5,456 bases of DNA from CAYLNC01 sp964534415 (lineage in GTDB: Bacteria; Patescibacteriota; Minisyncoccia; Phycocordibacterales; JAACPR01), in assembly GCA_964534415.1 (NCBI GenBank), contig CAZHOL010000020.1:1-5456 (forward strand), read 5' to 3'. The position numbers were made by a program, and so were the translations under genes. Below are positions 1 to 5,456 of the stretch, in pieces. Every line of letters starts with the position of its first letter. Within the stretch, counting starts at the first letter, position 1. A model generated the notes under the pieces. It had not been told where the DNA came from. It did no database searches and was given only the letters and a program-made list of their open reading frames with translations.

Positions 1-14
1 CCGTCAGGCGACGG
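1..14 (-). terminator. Small GC-rich hairpin over the stop codon of the 69-aa gene
   Basis: CCGTC (1-5) and GACGG (10-14) pair perfectly around a four-base loop. The stop codon of the minus-strand gene (6-4) lies inside this structure. It may be the stem, or part of the stem, of an intrinsic terminator for that gene, but any T-tract would lie outside the window, so this cannot be decided here. Confidence 0.2.
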
Positions 15-213
15 AGCGGGGCGAGGATTTGAAAACCAATTTTGATTTTTGTGCTAGACGATGTGCTTCGTCGAGCTCTCGAACAAATATGCCCACATGT
101 TTTCTGACGTATCCTACCCATTCTTCGTCGGCTCGTGAGAGAGGTGGAAGGATTTTTGCTCCGCCAAATTTTTCGAAAGTCTTCAATATGTGCGAATTAT
201 GTGGTTTTTTCAT
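4..213 (-). CDS. Small basic protein of unknown function (69 aa)
   Basis: I do not recognise this 69-residue protein. It starts at the ATG read on the minus strand from 213 and stops at TGA (6-4). Reality is supported by an exact AGGAGG five bases upstream of the ATG and by an exact extended -10 box further upstream, a combination that none of the competing frames has. The protein is soluble, with no membrane segment or signal peptide and no cysteine. It is rich in Lys and Arg, with a Lys/His-rich start (MKKPHNSH), a central stretch DEEWVGYVRKH that looks helical, and a second probable helix around VRELDEAHRLAQKSK. The last residues (SSPRSVA) are encoded by locally GC-rich DNA. It is transcribed away from ileS, so it is not part of that operon. 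It could be a small regulatory or nucleic-acid-binding protein, but nothing in the sequence proves a function. Confidence 0.62.
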   Translation of the reverse strand: MKKPHNSHILKTFEKFGGAKILPPLSRADEEWVGYVRKHVGIFVRELDEAHRLAQKSKLVFKSSPRSVA

Positions 214-218
214 TGAAA

Positions 219-224
219 CCTCCT
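219..224 (-). promoter_or_regulatory. Strong Shine-Dalgarno site of the 69-aa gene
   Basis: On the minus strand this reads AGGAGG, a full match to the anti-Shine-Dalgarno sequence, with a five-base spacer (214-218) before the ATG at 213. It fixes the start of the small minus-strand gene and is the only good ribosome binding site in the window. Confidence 0.8.
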
Positions 225-243
225 GTTGTGTTGTCCGAATAGA

Positions 244-252
244 ATTATATCA
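244..252 (-). promoter_or_regulatory. Extended -10 promoter element for the 69-aa gene
   Basis: Read on the minus strand this is TGATATAAT, an exact TGnTATAAT extended -10 box. Transcription would start near 237 and give a leader of about 24 bases that contains the AGGAGG site. No convincing -35 hexamer is seen at the expected place (about 267-272), which is normal for extended -10 promoters. The upstream part overlaps the putative ileS promoter on the other strand, so the two promoters may compete for RNA polymerase. Confidence 0.6.
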
Positions 253-258
253 TAGCCC

Positions 259-286
259 TTTAAAAATCCTGCAGAAATGCTAATAT
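259..286 (+). promoter_or_regulatory. Putative ileS promoter (leaderless arrangement)
   Basis: TTTAAA at 259-264 (4 of 6 matches to the -35 consensus) and TAATAT at 281-286 (4 of 6 to the -10 consensus) are separated by 16 bases. The -10 hexamer ends seven bases before the ileS ATG at 294, which would put the transcription start at or next to the start codon. No Shine-Dalgarno sequence precedes this ATG. Matches of this quality occur by chance in AT-rich DNA, so the call rests mainly on position. Confidence 0.35.
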
Positions 287-293
287 CTATCTC

Positions 294-3200
294 ATGAAGC
301 ACAAAAATGAACAGGCGCTGAAGGCGTCTGCTAACGGCTCTGATATGGCCGGTCAGAATACATCTGAAAATCGCGCATTGAGCGAAATAGCAAAATTAGA
401 AACCGAGGTTTTGAAGTTTTGGCAGGAGAACAAAACTTTCGAGCAATCTTTACAAAAACCCTCTCCACGAGGTGAATTCGTCTTCTATGACGGACCGCCT
501 TTTGCAACAGGGACTCCGCATTACGGCCACATTCTCGCCGGAATTTTGAAGGATGTCGTGCCACGATATCGCACTATGAACGGATACCACGTCGCTCGTC
601 GATGGGGATGGGATTGTCATGGATTGCCAATCGAAAACCTAATTCAGAAAGAGCAGAATTTGAAGTCGAAAAAAGACATCGAGGATTTCGGTATAAAGAA
701 ATTTAATCAATGTGCTCGCGACAGTGTTTTCCGATATGACAAAGAGTGGCGAGAAATTGTTCCGCGAACAGGTCGCTGGGTTGATATGGAAGATCAGTAC
801 ACCACTATGGATGCGACTTTCTCCGAGTCGGTAATCAACGCTTTCAAAACTTTGTATGACAAAGGGCTCGTTTATGAAGACTTCAAAGCAATGCATATTT
901 CTCCTTTGCTCGAGACACCGCTTTCAAATTTTGAAGTTAACCTAGACTATCGTGATATCACCGATATTTCTGTTTATGTGAAATTCGAATTGATCGAGGA
1001 GCCGAACACTTTCCTAATCGCGTGGACAACGACGCCGTGGACACTACCCGGAAACGTTGCTGTTGCTGTTGGTGCTGACATTGATTATGTAAAAGTCGCT
1101 CATACTCCGAAAGACGGTACAGAAGGTTTATACATAGTTGCCAAAGATCGCCTCGCGCACGTTTTCAAGAACAAAGAATATGTTGTGAAGGCAGAGATGA
1201 AGGGCGCTGAGCTTGTTGGTAAATCGTATAAACCAATATTTGATTACTACTCGAAAAATACAAAACTCGAAAATCATGCAAATGGTTGGAAAGTCTATGC
1301 TGCTGATTTTGTCACTACTACAGATGGGTCCGGTATCGTTCACGAGGCCACAGCCTTCGGAGAAGAGGATCTCGCATTAGGTAAAGCAAACAATTTACCC
1401 TTTGTTCAGCACGTAAATCTCGATGGTACAATTCGACCCGAGGTAACTGATTTCGCCGGACGACAGGCAAAACCGATGTCTACTAAAGAAAATCCGAATG
1501 CACATCAGGAAACTGATATTGAAGTCATTAAATATCTGGCGCATCATGGAACTTTATTTGAAAAAGAAAAAATAGTTCACTCGTACCCACATTGCTGGAG
1601 AACTGGTGCACCGCTTTTGAATTATGCGATGTCATCATGGTTTGTTCGTGTAACGCAGTACAAGGACAAGATGGTTGCGCTCAATAAAAAAATTAATTGG
1701 GTGCCCAAGGCGGTGGGGGAGAAGAGATTCGGTAATTGGCTTGAAAATATCAAAGACTGGGGAATTTCTCGTTCTCGTTTCTGGGGTACACCAATTCCAA
1801 TTTGGAAATCCGAAGACGGCTCCGAAATTGAAGTTCTCGGTTCTGGCGAGGATATTCGAGAGCGCACACGTAGCTCGAATAAATATTTTGTAATGCGTCA
1901 CGGTGAAGCTGACAACAACATCAAGAGATTTTTGAGTTCAAATGATGAAGCAATGAGTCGCCTAACTGAAAACGGCAGAAATAATGTGTCTCGTGTTGCG
2001 GAAATGATCAAAGAAAAAAATATTAATGTGATTTTCTGTTCTCCACTCAACAGAACAAAAGAAACTGCAAACCTTGTTTGTGAAATTGCGGGTATTGATA
2101 AAAGCAAAATCGTTTTCGACGAACGTTTAAAAGAAGTTCAGTGTGGAATATTGAATGGAAAAAGTATAGATGAGTACAAAAAACTTTACAAAAACGATTT
2201 AGAGAAATTTTCTTCTGCTCCAGAGGGTGGGGAAACATTGTCAGATGTAAAAAAACGAGTTGGAGAGTTCATGTATGAAATTGATCGCGATAATCAGAAC
2301 AAAAATATTTTGATAATCACACACGAATATCCAATATGGATGTTCGAGGCGATAAAAAATGGATTAAATATTCAGAAAACAGCAAGCTTGAAAAAGCCCG
2401 AATCTGATTTTGTTCCAACTGCGCATTTTGCCGATTATGATTTTGCACCGATTCCGCATAATGATGATTATGAACTAGATTTTCACAGACCATTTATTGA
2501 TGAAATTACATATGAGAAGAATGGCAAAAAAATGATTCGAGTCAAAGATGTCTTCGATACTTGGTTTGATTCTGGTTCAATGTCATTTGCCACAAATCAC
2601 TATCCATTCGACAAGGAAAATTTTGACCCTGCCAGCGGTCTCTTTAAAAAGAGTAAAGGGTTTCCAGCAGATTACATTGCCGAGGGACTCGATCAAACTC
2701 GAGGTTGGTTTTACACTTTGCTCGCATTGAACACTGGTTTGTTTGGTAAAGCTCCATTCAAGAATGTAATCGTAAACGGATTGGTTCTCGCTGAAGATGG
2801 CCGAAAAATGTCCAAGAGTCTAAAAAATTATCCAGATCCAGAAGTAATTCTCGACAAATATGGAGCAGATGCGATTAGATATTACATGCTTTCTTCTCCA
2901 ATTGTGAGATCAGAACCACTAAACTTTGCAGAGAAGGGTGTGGATGAAATTGTAAAGAAAATCTCTAATCGATTATTAAACGTTGTTTCATTCTACAAAA
3001 TGTATGGAGCAGAGGAGAATGCCGAGAGCGATGTCAGACCAAATAGTGAAAATCCTTTGGATCAATGGATTCTAGAAAGATTGTCAGAGACTGGCGAAGC
3101 AGTCACCAAAGGTTTAGAGAATTATGAATTAGACCGCGCAGCTCGACCAATTATGGATTTCATCGACGATTTATCAACTTGGTATTTACGACGCTCACGA

Positions 3201-3890
3201 GATAGATTCAAAGAACAAAATAGTATTGATAAAAATGTAGCAACAAAAACCATTGCTTATGTCATTTTGAATTTATCAAAGATAATTGCTCCGTTCATGC
3301 CTTTCTTGGCTGAAAACATCTATCAAAAAATGACCGGCGCGGATTTTAAAAATCCAAATAAATCGGTGCACCTTTTGACTTGGCCGAAATTTGCTAGCGT
3401 AAATAAAGATATATTGGAGGAAATGAATACTGTTAGAAACCTGGTAACAATTTCTCTTGAGGCACGTGATAAAGTTGGAATCAAGGTTAGACAACCGTTG
3501 CAATCTCTATCGCTGTCAAATGAATTCTCAAAAATGGATAATGCGTTGATTGAAATATTGAAAGATGAAGTGAATATTAAAGAGGTCAAGTTTGATTCTG
3601 CTCTCAGTGGCCAGGAAGTTAAATTAGATTCCACAATCACAGATGAATTAAAGAGGGAGGGAATGTCACGAGACTTGATTAGGTTCATTCAGACAATGAG
3701 AAAAGAGGCAAAGCTTCAACCAGAAAATACAATTTCGCTTTCTATTAACACAAACGATTTAGGAAAAAGAGTTGTGAGCGAATTTGAGAAAGAGATCAAG
3801 TTAACGGTAAATGCTAATAAAATTGTTATCGGTGAGAATGACGGGCAAAAATTATCTCTAGGTGAGGTAGATTTTGTTGTAAAATTCTAG
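294..3890 (+). CDS. ileS: Isoleucyl-tRNA synthetase (type 2) with an inserted histidine-phosphatase domain
   Basis: This cytoplasmic enzyme attaches isoleucine to tRNA(Ile) using ATP and hydrolyses mischarged Val-tRNA. Order of domains in the 1198 residues: class I signature region GPPFATGTPHYGH (67-79, the HIGH motif as HYGH); GWDCHGLPIE (105-114); CP1 editing domain roughly 200-430, with WTTTPWT (244-250) and the conserved Asp at D359; HCWR (433-436); RFWGTPIPIW (495-504); inserted histidine phosphatase (about 528-719); HRPFIDEI (731-738); WFDSGSM (757-763); KMSKS (838-842); anticodon-binding helical domain about 920-1035; and a C-terminal DUF5915-like domain containing VRQPL (1065-1069). 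KMSKSLKNYPDP and PPFATG match the eukaryote-like type 2 branch, which is typically about 1030-1060 residues, so the excess length equals the insert. There are six cysteines and no CxxC pair, so the usual zinc sites are absent. The ATG at 294 is the first in-frame start after an in-frame TAA at 261. M18 (345) is an alternative that would fit family N-termini slightly better but has no ribosome binding site. Confidence 0.97.
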   Translation: MKHKNEQALKASANGSDMAGQNTSENRALSEIAKLETEVLKFWQENKTFEQSLQKPSPRGEFVFYDGPPFATGTPHYGHILAGILKDVVPRYRTMNGYHVARRWGWDCHGLPIENLIQKEQNLKSKKDIEDFGIKKFNQCARDSVFRYDKEWREIVPRTGRWVDMEDQYTTMDATFSESVINAFKTLYDKGLVYEDFKAMHISPLLETPLSNFEVNLDYRDITDISVYVKFELIEEPNTFLIAWTTTPWTLPGNVAVAVGADIDYVKVAHTPKDGTEGLYIVAKDRLAHVFKNKEYVVKAEMKGAELVGKSYKPIFDYYSKNTKLENHANGWKVYAADFVTTTDGSGIVHEATAFGEEDLALGKANNLPFVQHVNLDGTIRPEVTDFAGRQAKPMSTKENPNAHQETDIEVIKYLAHHGTLFEKEKIVHSYPHCWRTGAPLLNYAMSSWFVRVTQYKDKMVALNKKINWVPKAVGEKRFGNWLENIKDWGISRSRFWGTPIPIWKSEDGSEIEVLGSGEDIRERTRSSNKYFVMRHGEADNNIKRFLSSNDEAMSRLTENGRNNVSRVAEMIKEKNINVIFCSPLNRTKETANLVCEIAGIDKSKIVFDERLKEVQCGILNGKSIDEYKKLYKNDLEKFSSAPEGGETLSDVKKRVGEFMYEIDRDNQNKNILIITHEYPIWMFEAIKNGLNIQKTASLKKPESDFVPTAHFADYDFAPIPHNDDYELDFHRPFIDEITYEKNGKKMIRVKDVFDTWFDSGSMSFATNHYPFDKENFDPASGLFKKSKGFPADYIAEGLDQTRGWFYTLLALNTGLFGKAPFKNVIVNGLVLAEDGRKMSKSLKNYPDPEVILDKYGADAIRYYMLSSPIVRSEPLNFAEKGVDEIVKKISNRLLNVVSFYKMYGAEENAESDVRPNSENPLDQWILERLSETGEAVTKGLENYELDRAARPIMDFIDDLSTWYLRRSRDRFKEQNSIDKNVATKTIAYVILNLSKIIAPFMPFLAENIYQKMTGADFKNPNKSVHLLTWPKFASVNKDILEEMNTVRNLVTISLEARDKVGIKVRQPLQSLSLSNEFSKMDNALIEILKDEVNIKEVKFDSALSGQEVKLDSTITDELKREGMSRDLIRFIQTMRKEAKLQPENTISLSINTNDLGKRVVSEFEKEIKLTVNANKIVIGENDGQKLSLGEVDFVVKF
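1875..2450 (+). other. Histidine-phosphatase (phosphoglycerate-mutase-like) domain inserted inside IleRS
   Basis: Residues about 528-719 of the ileS product form a complete domain of the histidine phosphatase superfamily, a family that passes a phosphate through a histidine. Visible motifs in family order: FVMRHGEADNN with the RHG nucleophile motif (R535, H536, G537); LTENGRNN (558-565), matching the family LTxxGxxQ; FCSPLNRTKETA with R587; RLKEVQCGILNG with the acidic residue E614; EGGETLSDVKKRV (644-656), matching the GES...Rv motif; and LIITHEYP with the second histidine H677. The final strand is probably FVPTAHFADYDF (706-717). The small size and lack of long extra loops resemble GpmB/CobC/PhoE-type phosphatases more than true glycolytic mutases. 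The domain sits between the synthetase segments EIEVLGS (511-517) and HRPFID (731-736), where relatives have a short linker and zinc-knuckle region. All catalytic residues are intact, so activity is expected; the substrate is unknown. Confidence 0.93.
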
Positions 3891-3891
3891 T

Positions 3892-4473
3892 ATGAATCAT
3901 GTCTACAACACACATGCTTTTGTTTTGAGGAGTTTTTCTATCGGTGAAAATAACAAAAAATTAATTTTACTCTCTCGAAATTTCGGTGTTATGAGAGTTA
4001 ATGCCCAGGCAGTGAGAAAGATTGAATCAAAACTCCGTCCGATGATACAGGATTATTCCCGTGCAGATTTTTCAGTAGTGAAAGGAAACAATGGATGGCG
4101 ATTGATTAATTCTGCCAATTCAGAAAACCTGCGATCAGATTTGGACAAAGAACAGAACGTCGTTGTGGCCAAAATATTCAGCTTGATCGATAGAATGATT
4201 CCTGAGGAAGATGGGGATGAGAAGATATTTGAAGTAGTTGAAGAATTTGTTGATTTTCTGAAAGTTAATAAATCCAATGAGGAAACGCTTGTTGGTTTAG
4301 AGATATTAACCGTGCTCAAAATTTTGTCGAATCTCGGTTATTTAGAGAACAAAAACAATTTTCTCGATCTTGTAAATCGTGATTATTCTCTCGAATCAAT
4401 CTCATATATTCTGCAACACAAGAAAGAATGTGTGCGTGTGGTGAATCAAGCCATTAAAGAAAGTCATTTATAG
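3892..4473 (+). CDS. recO: DNA repair protein RecO (short form)
   Basis: RecO works in the RecFOR pathway: it binds single-stranded DNA, removes SSB with RecR, and helps load RecA at gaps. The first ~80 residues fit the RecO oligonucleotide-binding fold: YNTHAFVLRSFSIGENNKKL (5-24), LLSRNFGVMRVNAQAVRKIESKL with its conserved FG, A and RK..SKLR pattern, and WRLINS (69-74), matching the family xWRLTxA strand. A helical segment follows, including GLEILTVLKILSNLGYLE (135-152). At 193 residues it is shorter than the usual ~240. It lacks the four-cysteine zinc module of many RecO proteins (only C180 is present) and ends VNQAIKESHL. The start ATG is one base after the ileS stop, and no Shine-Dalgarno precedes it (a GAGG at 3864 is too far), so translation is either coupled to ileS or uses a leaderless message. 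A TAAAAT hexamer at 3880-3885 lies six bases before the ATG. Confidence 0.88.
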   Translation: MNHVYNTHAFVLRSFSIGENNKKLILLSRNFGVMRVNAQAVRKIESKLRPMIQDYSRADFSVVKGNNGWRLINSANSENLRSDLDKEQNVVVAKIFSLIDRMIPEEDGDEKIFEVVEEFVDFLKVNKSNEETLVGLEILTVLKILSNLGYLENKNNFLDLVNRDYSLESISYILQHKKECVRVVNQAIKESHL

Positions 4474-4475
4474 TG

Positions 4476-4481
4476 TATAAT
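4476..4481 (+). promoter_or_regulatory. Consensus -10 box directly before the membrane-protein gene
   Basis: TATAAT is an exact -10 consensus, located three bases after the recO stop and ending seven bases before the ATG at 4489. Transcription would begin at about 4488, giving a leaderless message. The -35 region (about 4453-4458, ATTAAA) is weak. There is no Shine-Dalgarno sequence between recO and this ATG, which supports a leaderless reading. Confidence 0.5.
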
Positions 4482-4488
4482 TTTCGAT

Positions 4489-5456
4489 ATGGACGAATAC
4501 AAAAGCAGATTGGAAAAACTGCAACAAAAAATTGATTCGAAAAACTTTCATCAGGATGAAAATCAGTTCGAACTTCACAAGAAAGACTACAACATCAAAT
4601 CTGATTGGGGTACAGAACAGCCAAAAAGAAAAGACAACGGTCTTTTTGTTGATGATGAACCAGAAAAAACAGGGAAAGGATTCAAAATCTTTTTCGGATT
4701 GGCGTTTGCATTTTTTCTGATTTCAATTGTCTATGCCGCAGTAATTTTTTTGAAGGATAATTCAACTGCCGCAGGCGACGATGTCTCAATCAATGTTGTC
4801 GGGCCGATTTCTGTTGGAGGAGGGGAGAAGCTTTCTCTAGATGTATTAATTCAAAATAACAATGCCGTGCCAATCGAATTGGTAGATTTGGTTGTAGATT
4901 ATCCAGCCGGTACGAAATCCGCGAATGATTTAGTGACCGATTTGAAGAGAGAAAGAGAATCCGTAGGCACGATTAATTCTGGTGCAATTGTGAGAAAAAC
5001 TATCAGTTCGGCGTTGTTTGGACCGGAAAACTCTACAAAACAAATTGATATCTCGGTAGAGTATCGTGTGCAGGGTGCCAGTGCAATTTTCACCAAACAA
5101 AAGCAGTTCGATATTGTCTTGAATGCTTCACCGATTAGAATGACTGTGAATGCTCTAAAAGAGATTTCTTCTGGGCAAGATTTAGAATTAGAATTGAAAA
5201 TTGTTGCAAACTCGAATAAAAAGTTAGAGAAAGTCGCCGTCTCAGCAGAATATCCATTTGGTTTTAGCTTCAAAAGTGCTGATGTGGCTCCTCGGAACGG
5301 AAACAATTTCTGGGTATTTGATGCTTTGAATCCGGGAGATGAGAAAGTCATTAAAATCAAGGGTTCAATTCAAGGACAAAATTCTGAAAATCGATATTTC
5401 AAATTTAAATCAGGATTGTTGAACAATGAGGCCAATGATCAAATCGGAATAATATT
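4489..5456 (+). CDS. Single-pass membrane protein with tandem beta-rich extracytoplasmic domains (incomplete at 3' end)
   Basis: The frame is open from the ATG at 4489 through 322 codons to the window edge, so the C-terminus is missing. I do not recognise a named family. Residues 1-64 are polar and charged with a likely short coiled coil at the start (YKSRLEKLQQKID). One hydrophobic helix (about 66-88, IFFGLAFAFFLISIVYAAVIFL) follows basic residues KGFK. The positive-inside rule therefore puts the N-terminus in the cytoplasm and the rest outside, with no signal peptidase site evident. Residues about 97-322 look like beta-sandwich domains: two segments align with each other (111-141 and 229-258), both ending in a V...YP(A/F)G motif, as in CARDB/DUF11-like Ig-fold surface domains. 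The gene lies 15 bases after recO in the same direction and is probably co-transcribed, with an added own promoter (TATAAT at 4476). A role in cell-surface or envelope structure is inferred from topology only. Confidence 0.85.
   Translation, partial: MDEYKSRLEKLQQKIDSKNFHQDENQFELHKKDYNIKSDWGTEQPKRKDNGLFVDDEPEKTGKGFKIFFGLAFAFFLISIVYAAVIFLKDNSTAAGDDVSINVVGPISVGGGEKLSLDVLIQNNNAVPIELVDLVVDYPAGTKSANDLVTDLKRERESVGTINSGAIVRKTISSALFGPENSTKQIDISVEYRVQGASAIFTKQKQFDIVLNASPIRMTVNALKEISSGQDLELELKIVANSNKKLEKVAVSAEYPFGFSFKSADVAPRNGNNFWVFDALNPGDEKVIKIKGSIQGQNSENRYFKFKSGLLNNEANDQIGII

Noticed and set aside
4..6. TGA recoding (as in Gracilibacteria/Absconditabacteria)
   Set aside because: No in-frame TGA occurs in ileS, recO or the membrane-protein gene, glycines in conserved motifs use GGN codons, and the TGA here ends a plausible gene, so the standard bacterial code fits.
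29..283. 84-aa plus-strand frame opposite the small minus-strand gene
   Set aside because: It starts at TTG, has a composition odd for a soluble protein (Ser/Cys-rich stretches) and would run through the intergenic promoter region. The opposite strand has a perfect ribosome binding site and extended -10, so this frame is taken as its shadow.
1860..2450. Intein or other self-splicing insertion in ileS
   Set aside because: The insert has no intein junction residues (no Cys/Ser at the start or His-Asn plus Cys/Ser/Thr at the end) and its motifs are those of a histidine phosphatase, so it is a domain insertion retained in the mature protein.
1800..2500. Artificial fusion of two genes by assembly error
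   Set aside because: Synthetase sequence continues in the same frame on both sides of the phosphatase domain, the essential downstream motifs are present only after it, and there is no stop, start signal or frameshift at either border.
3323..3688. 121-aa minus-strand frame within ileS
   Set aside because: It lies wholly inside the conserved anticodon-binding and C-terminal part of ileS, is Ser/Thr/Leu-rich as expected for an antisense shadow, and shows no recognisable motif.
4532..4720. 62-aa plus-strand frame
   Set aside because: It overlaps the start of the membrane-protein gene in another frame and has no ribosome binding site or -10 box of its own.
4899..5360. 153-aa minus-strand frame
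   Set aside because: It is antisense to the membrane-protein gene, whose plus-strand frame stays open to the window edge and has a membrane helix and internal repeats. The minus frame has no motif of its own.

Overview
The window looks like a compact, AT-rich bacterial chromosome segment. It most likely comes from a member of the Candidate Phyla Radiation (Patescibacteria, Parcubacteria-like). This assignment is inferred from three things: a eukaryote-like (type 2) isoleucyl-tRNA synthetase with an unusual insertion and no zinc-binding cysteine pairs, a very short RecO, and tightly packed genes with little Shine-Dalgarno signal. TGA is used as a stop and never in-frame inside the long genes, so there is no sign of the recoded TGA seen in Gracilibacteria.

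Layout: a small minus-strand gene of unknown function (4-213) has a textbook ribosome binding site and an extended -10 promoter. An 80-bp divergent promoter region (214-293) separates it from a plus-strand cluster: ileS (294-3890), recO (3892-4473, one base after the ileS stop) and a single-pass membrane protein with tandem beta-rich repeats (4489 to the window edge, incomplete). The cluster is probably one operon, with a possible extra promoter just after recO. I see no tRNA, rRNA, CRISPR array, insertion sequence or tandem DNA repeat.

The main point of interest is in ileS. After the editing domain and the first half of the catalytic core, the reading frame runs into a complete histidine-phosphatase (phosphoglycerate-mutase-like) domain of about 190 residues. 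It then returns to the synthetase sequence before the KMSKS motif. Every catalytic residue expected of the phosphatase is present, as are the synthetase signature motifs, so the protein appears to be a two-activity enzyme rather than a degraded fusion. A second pattern is that all three plus-strand genes lack a Shine-Dalgarno sequence and have a -10-like hexamer (TANNNT) 6-7 bases before the ATG, which suggests leaderless transcripts. The minus-strand gene shows the opposite, leadered arrangement.

The genes do not form an obvious pathway: translation (IleRS), recombinational repair (RecO) and a cell-surface or envelope protein. Their grouping probably reflects genome compaction.
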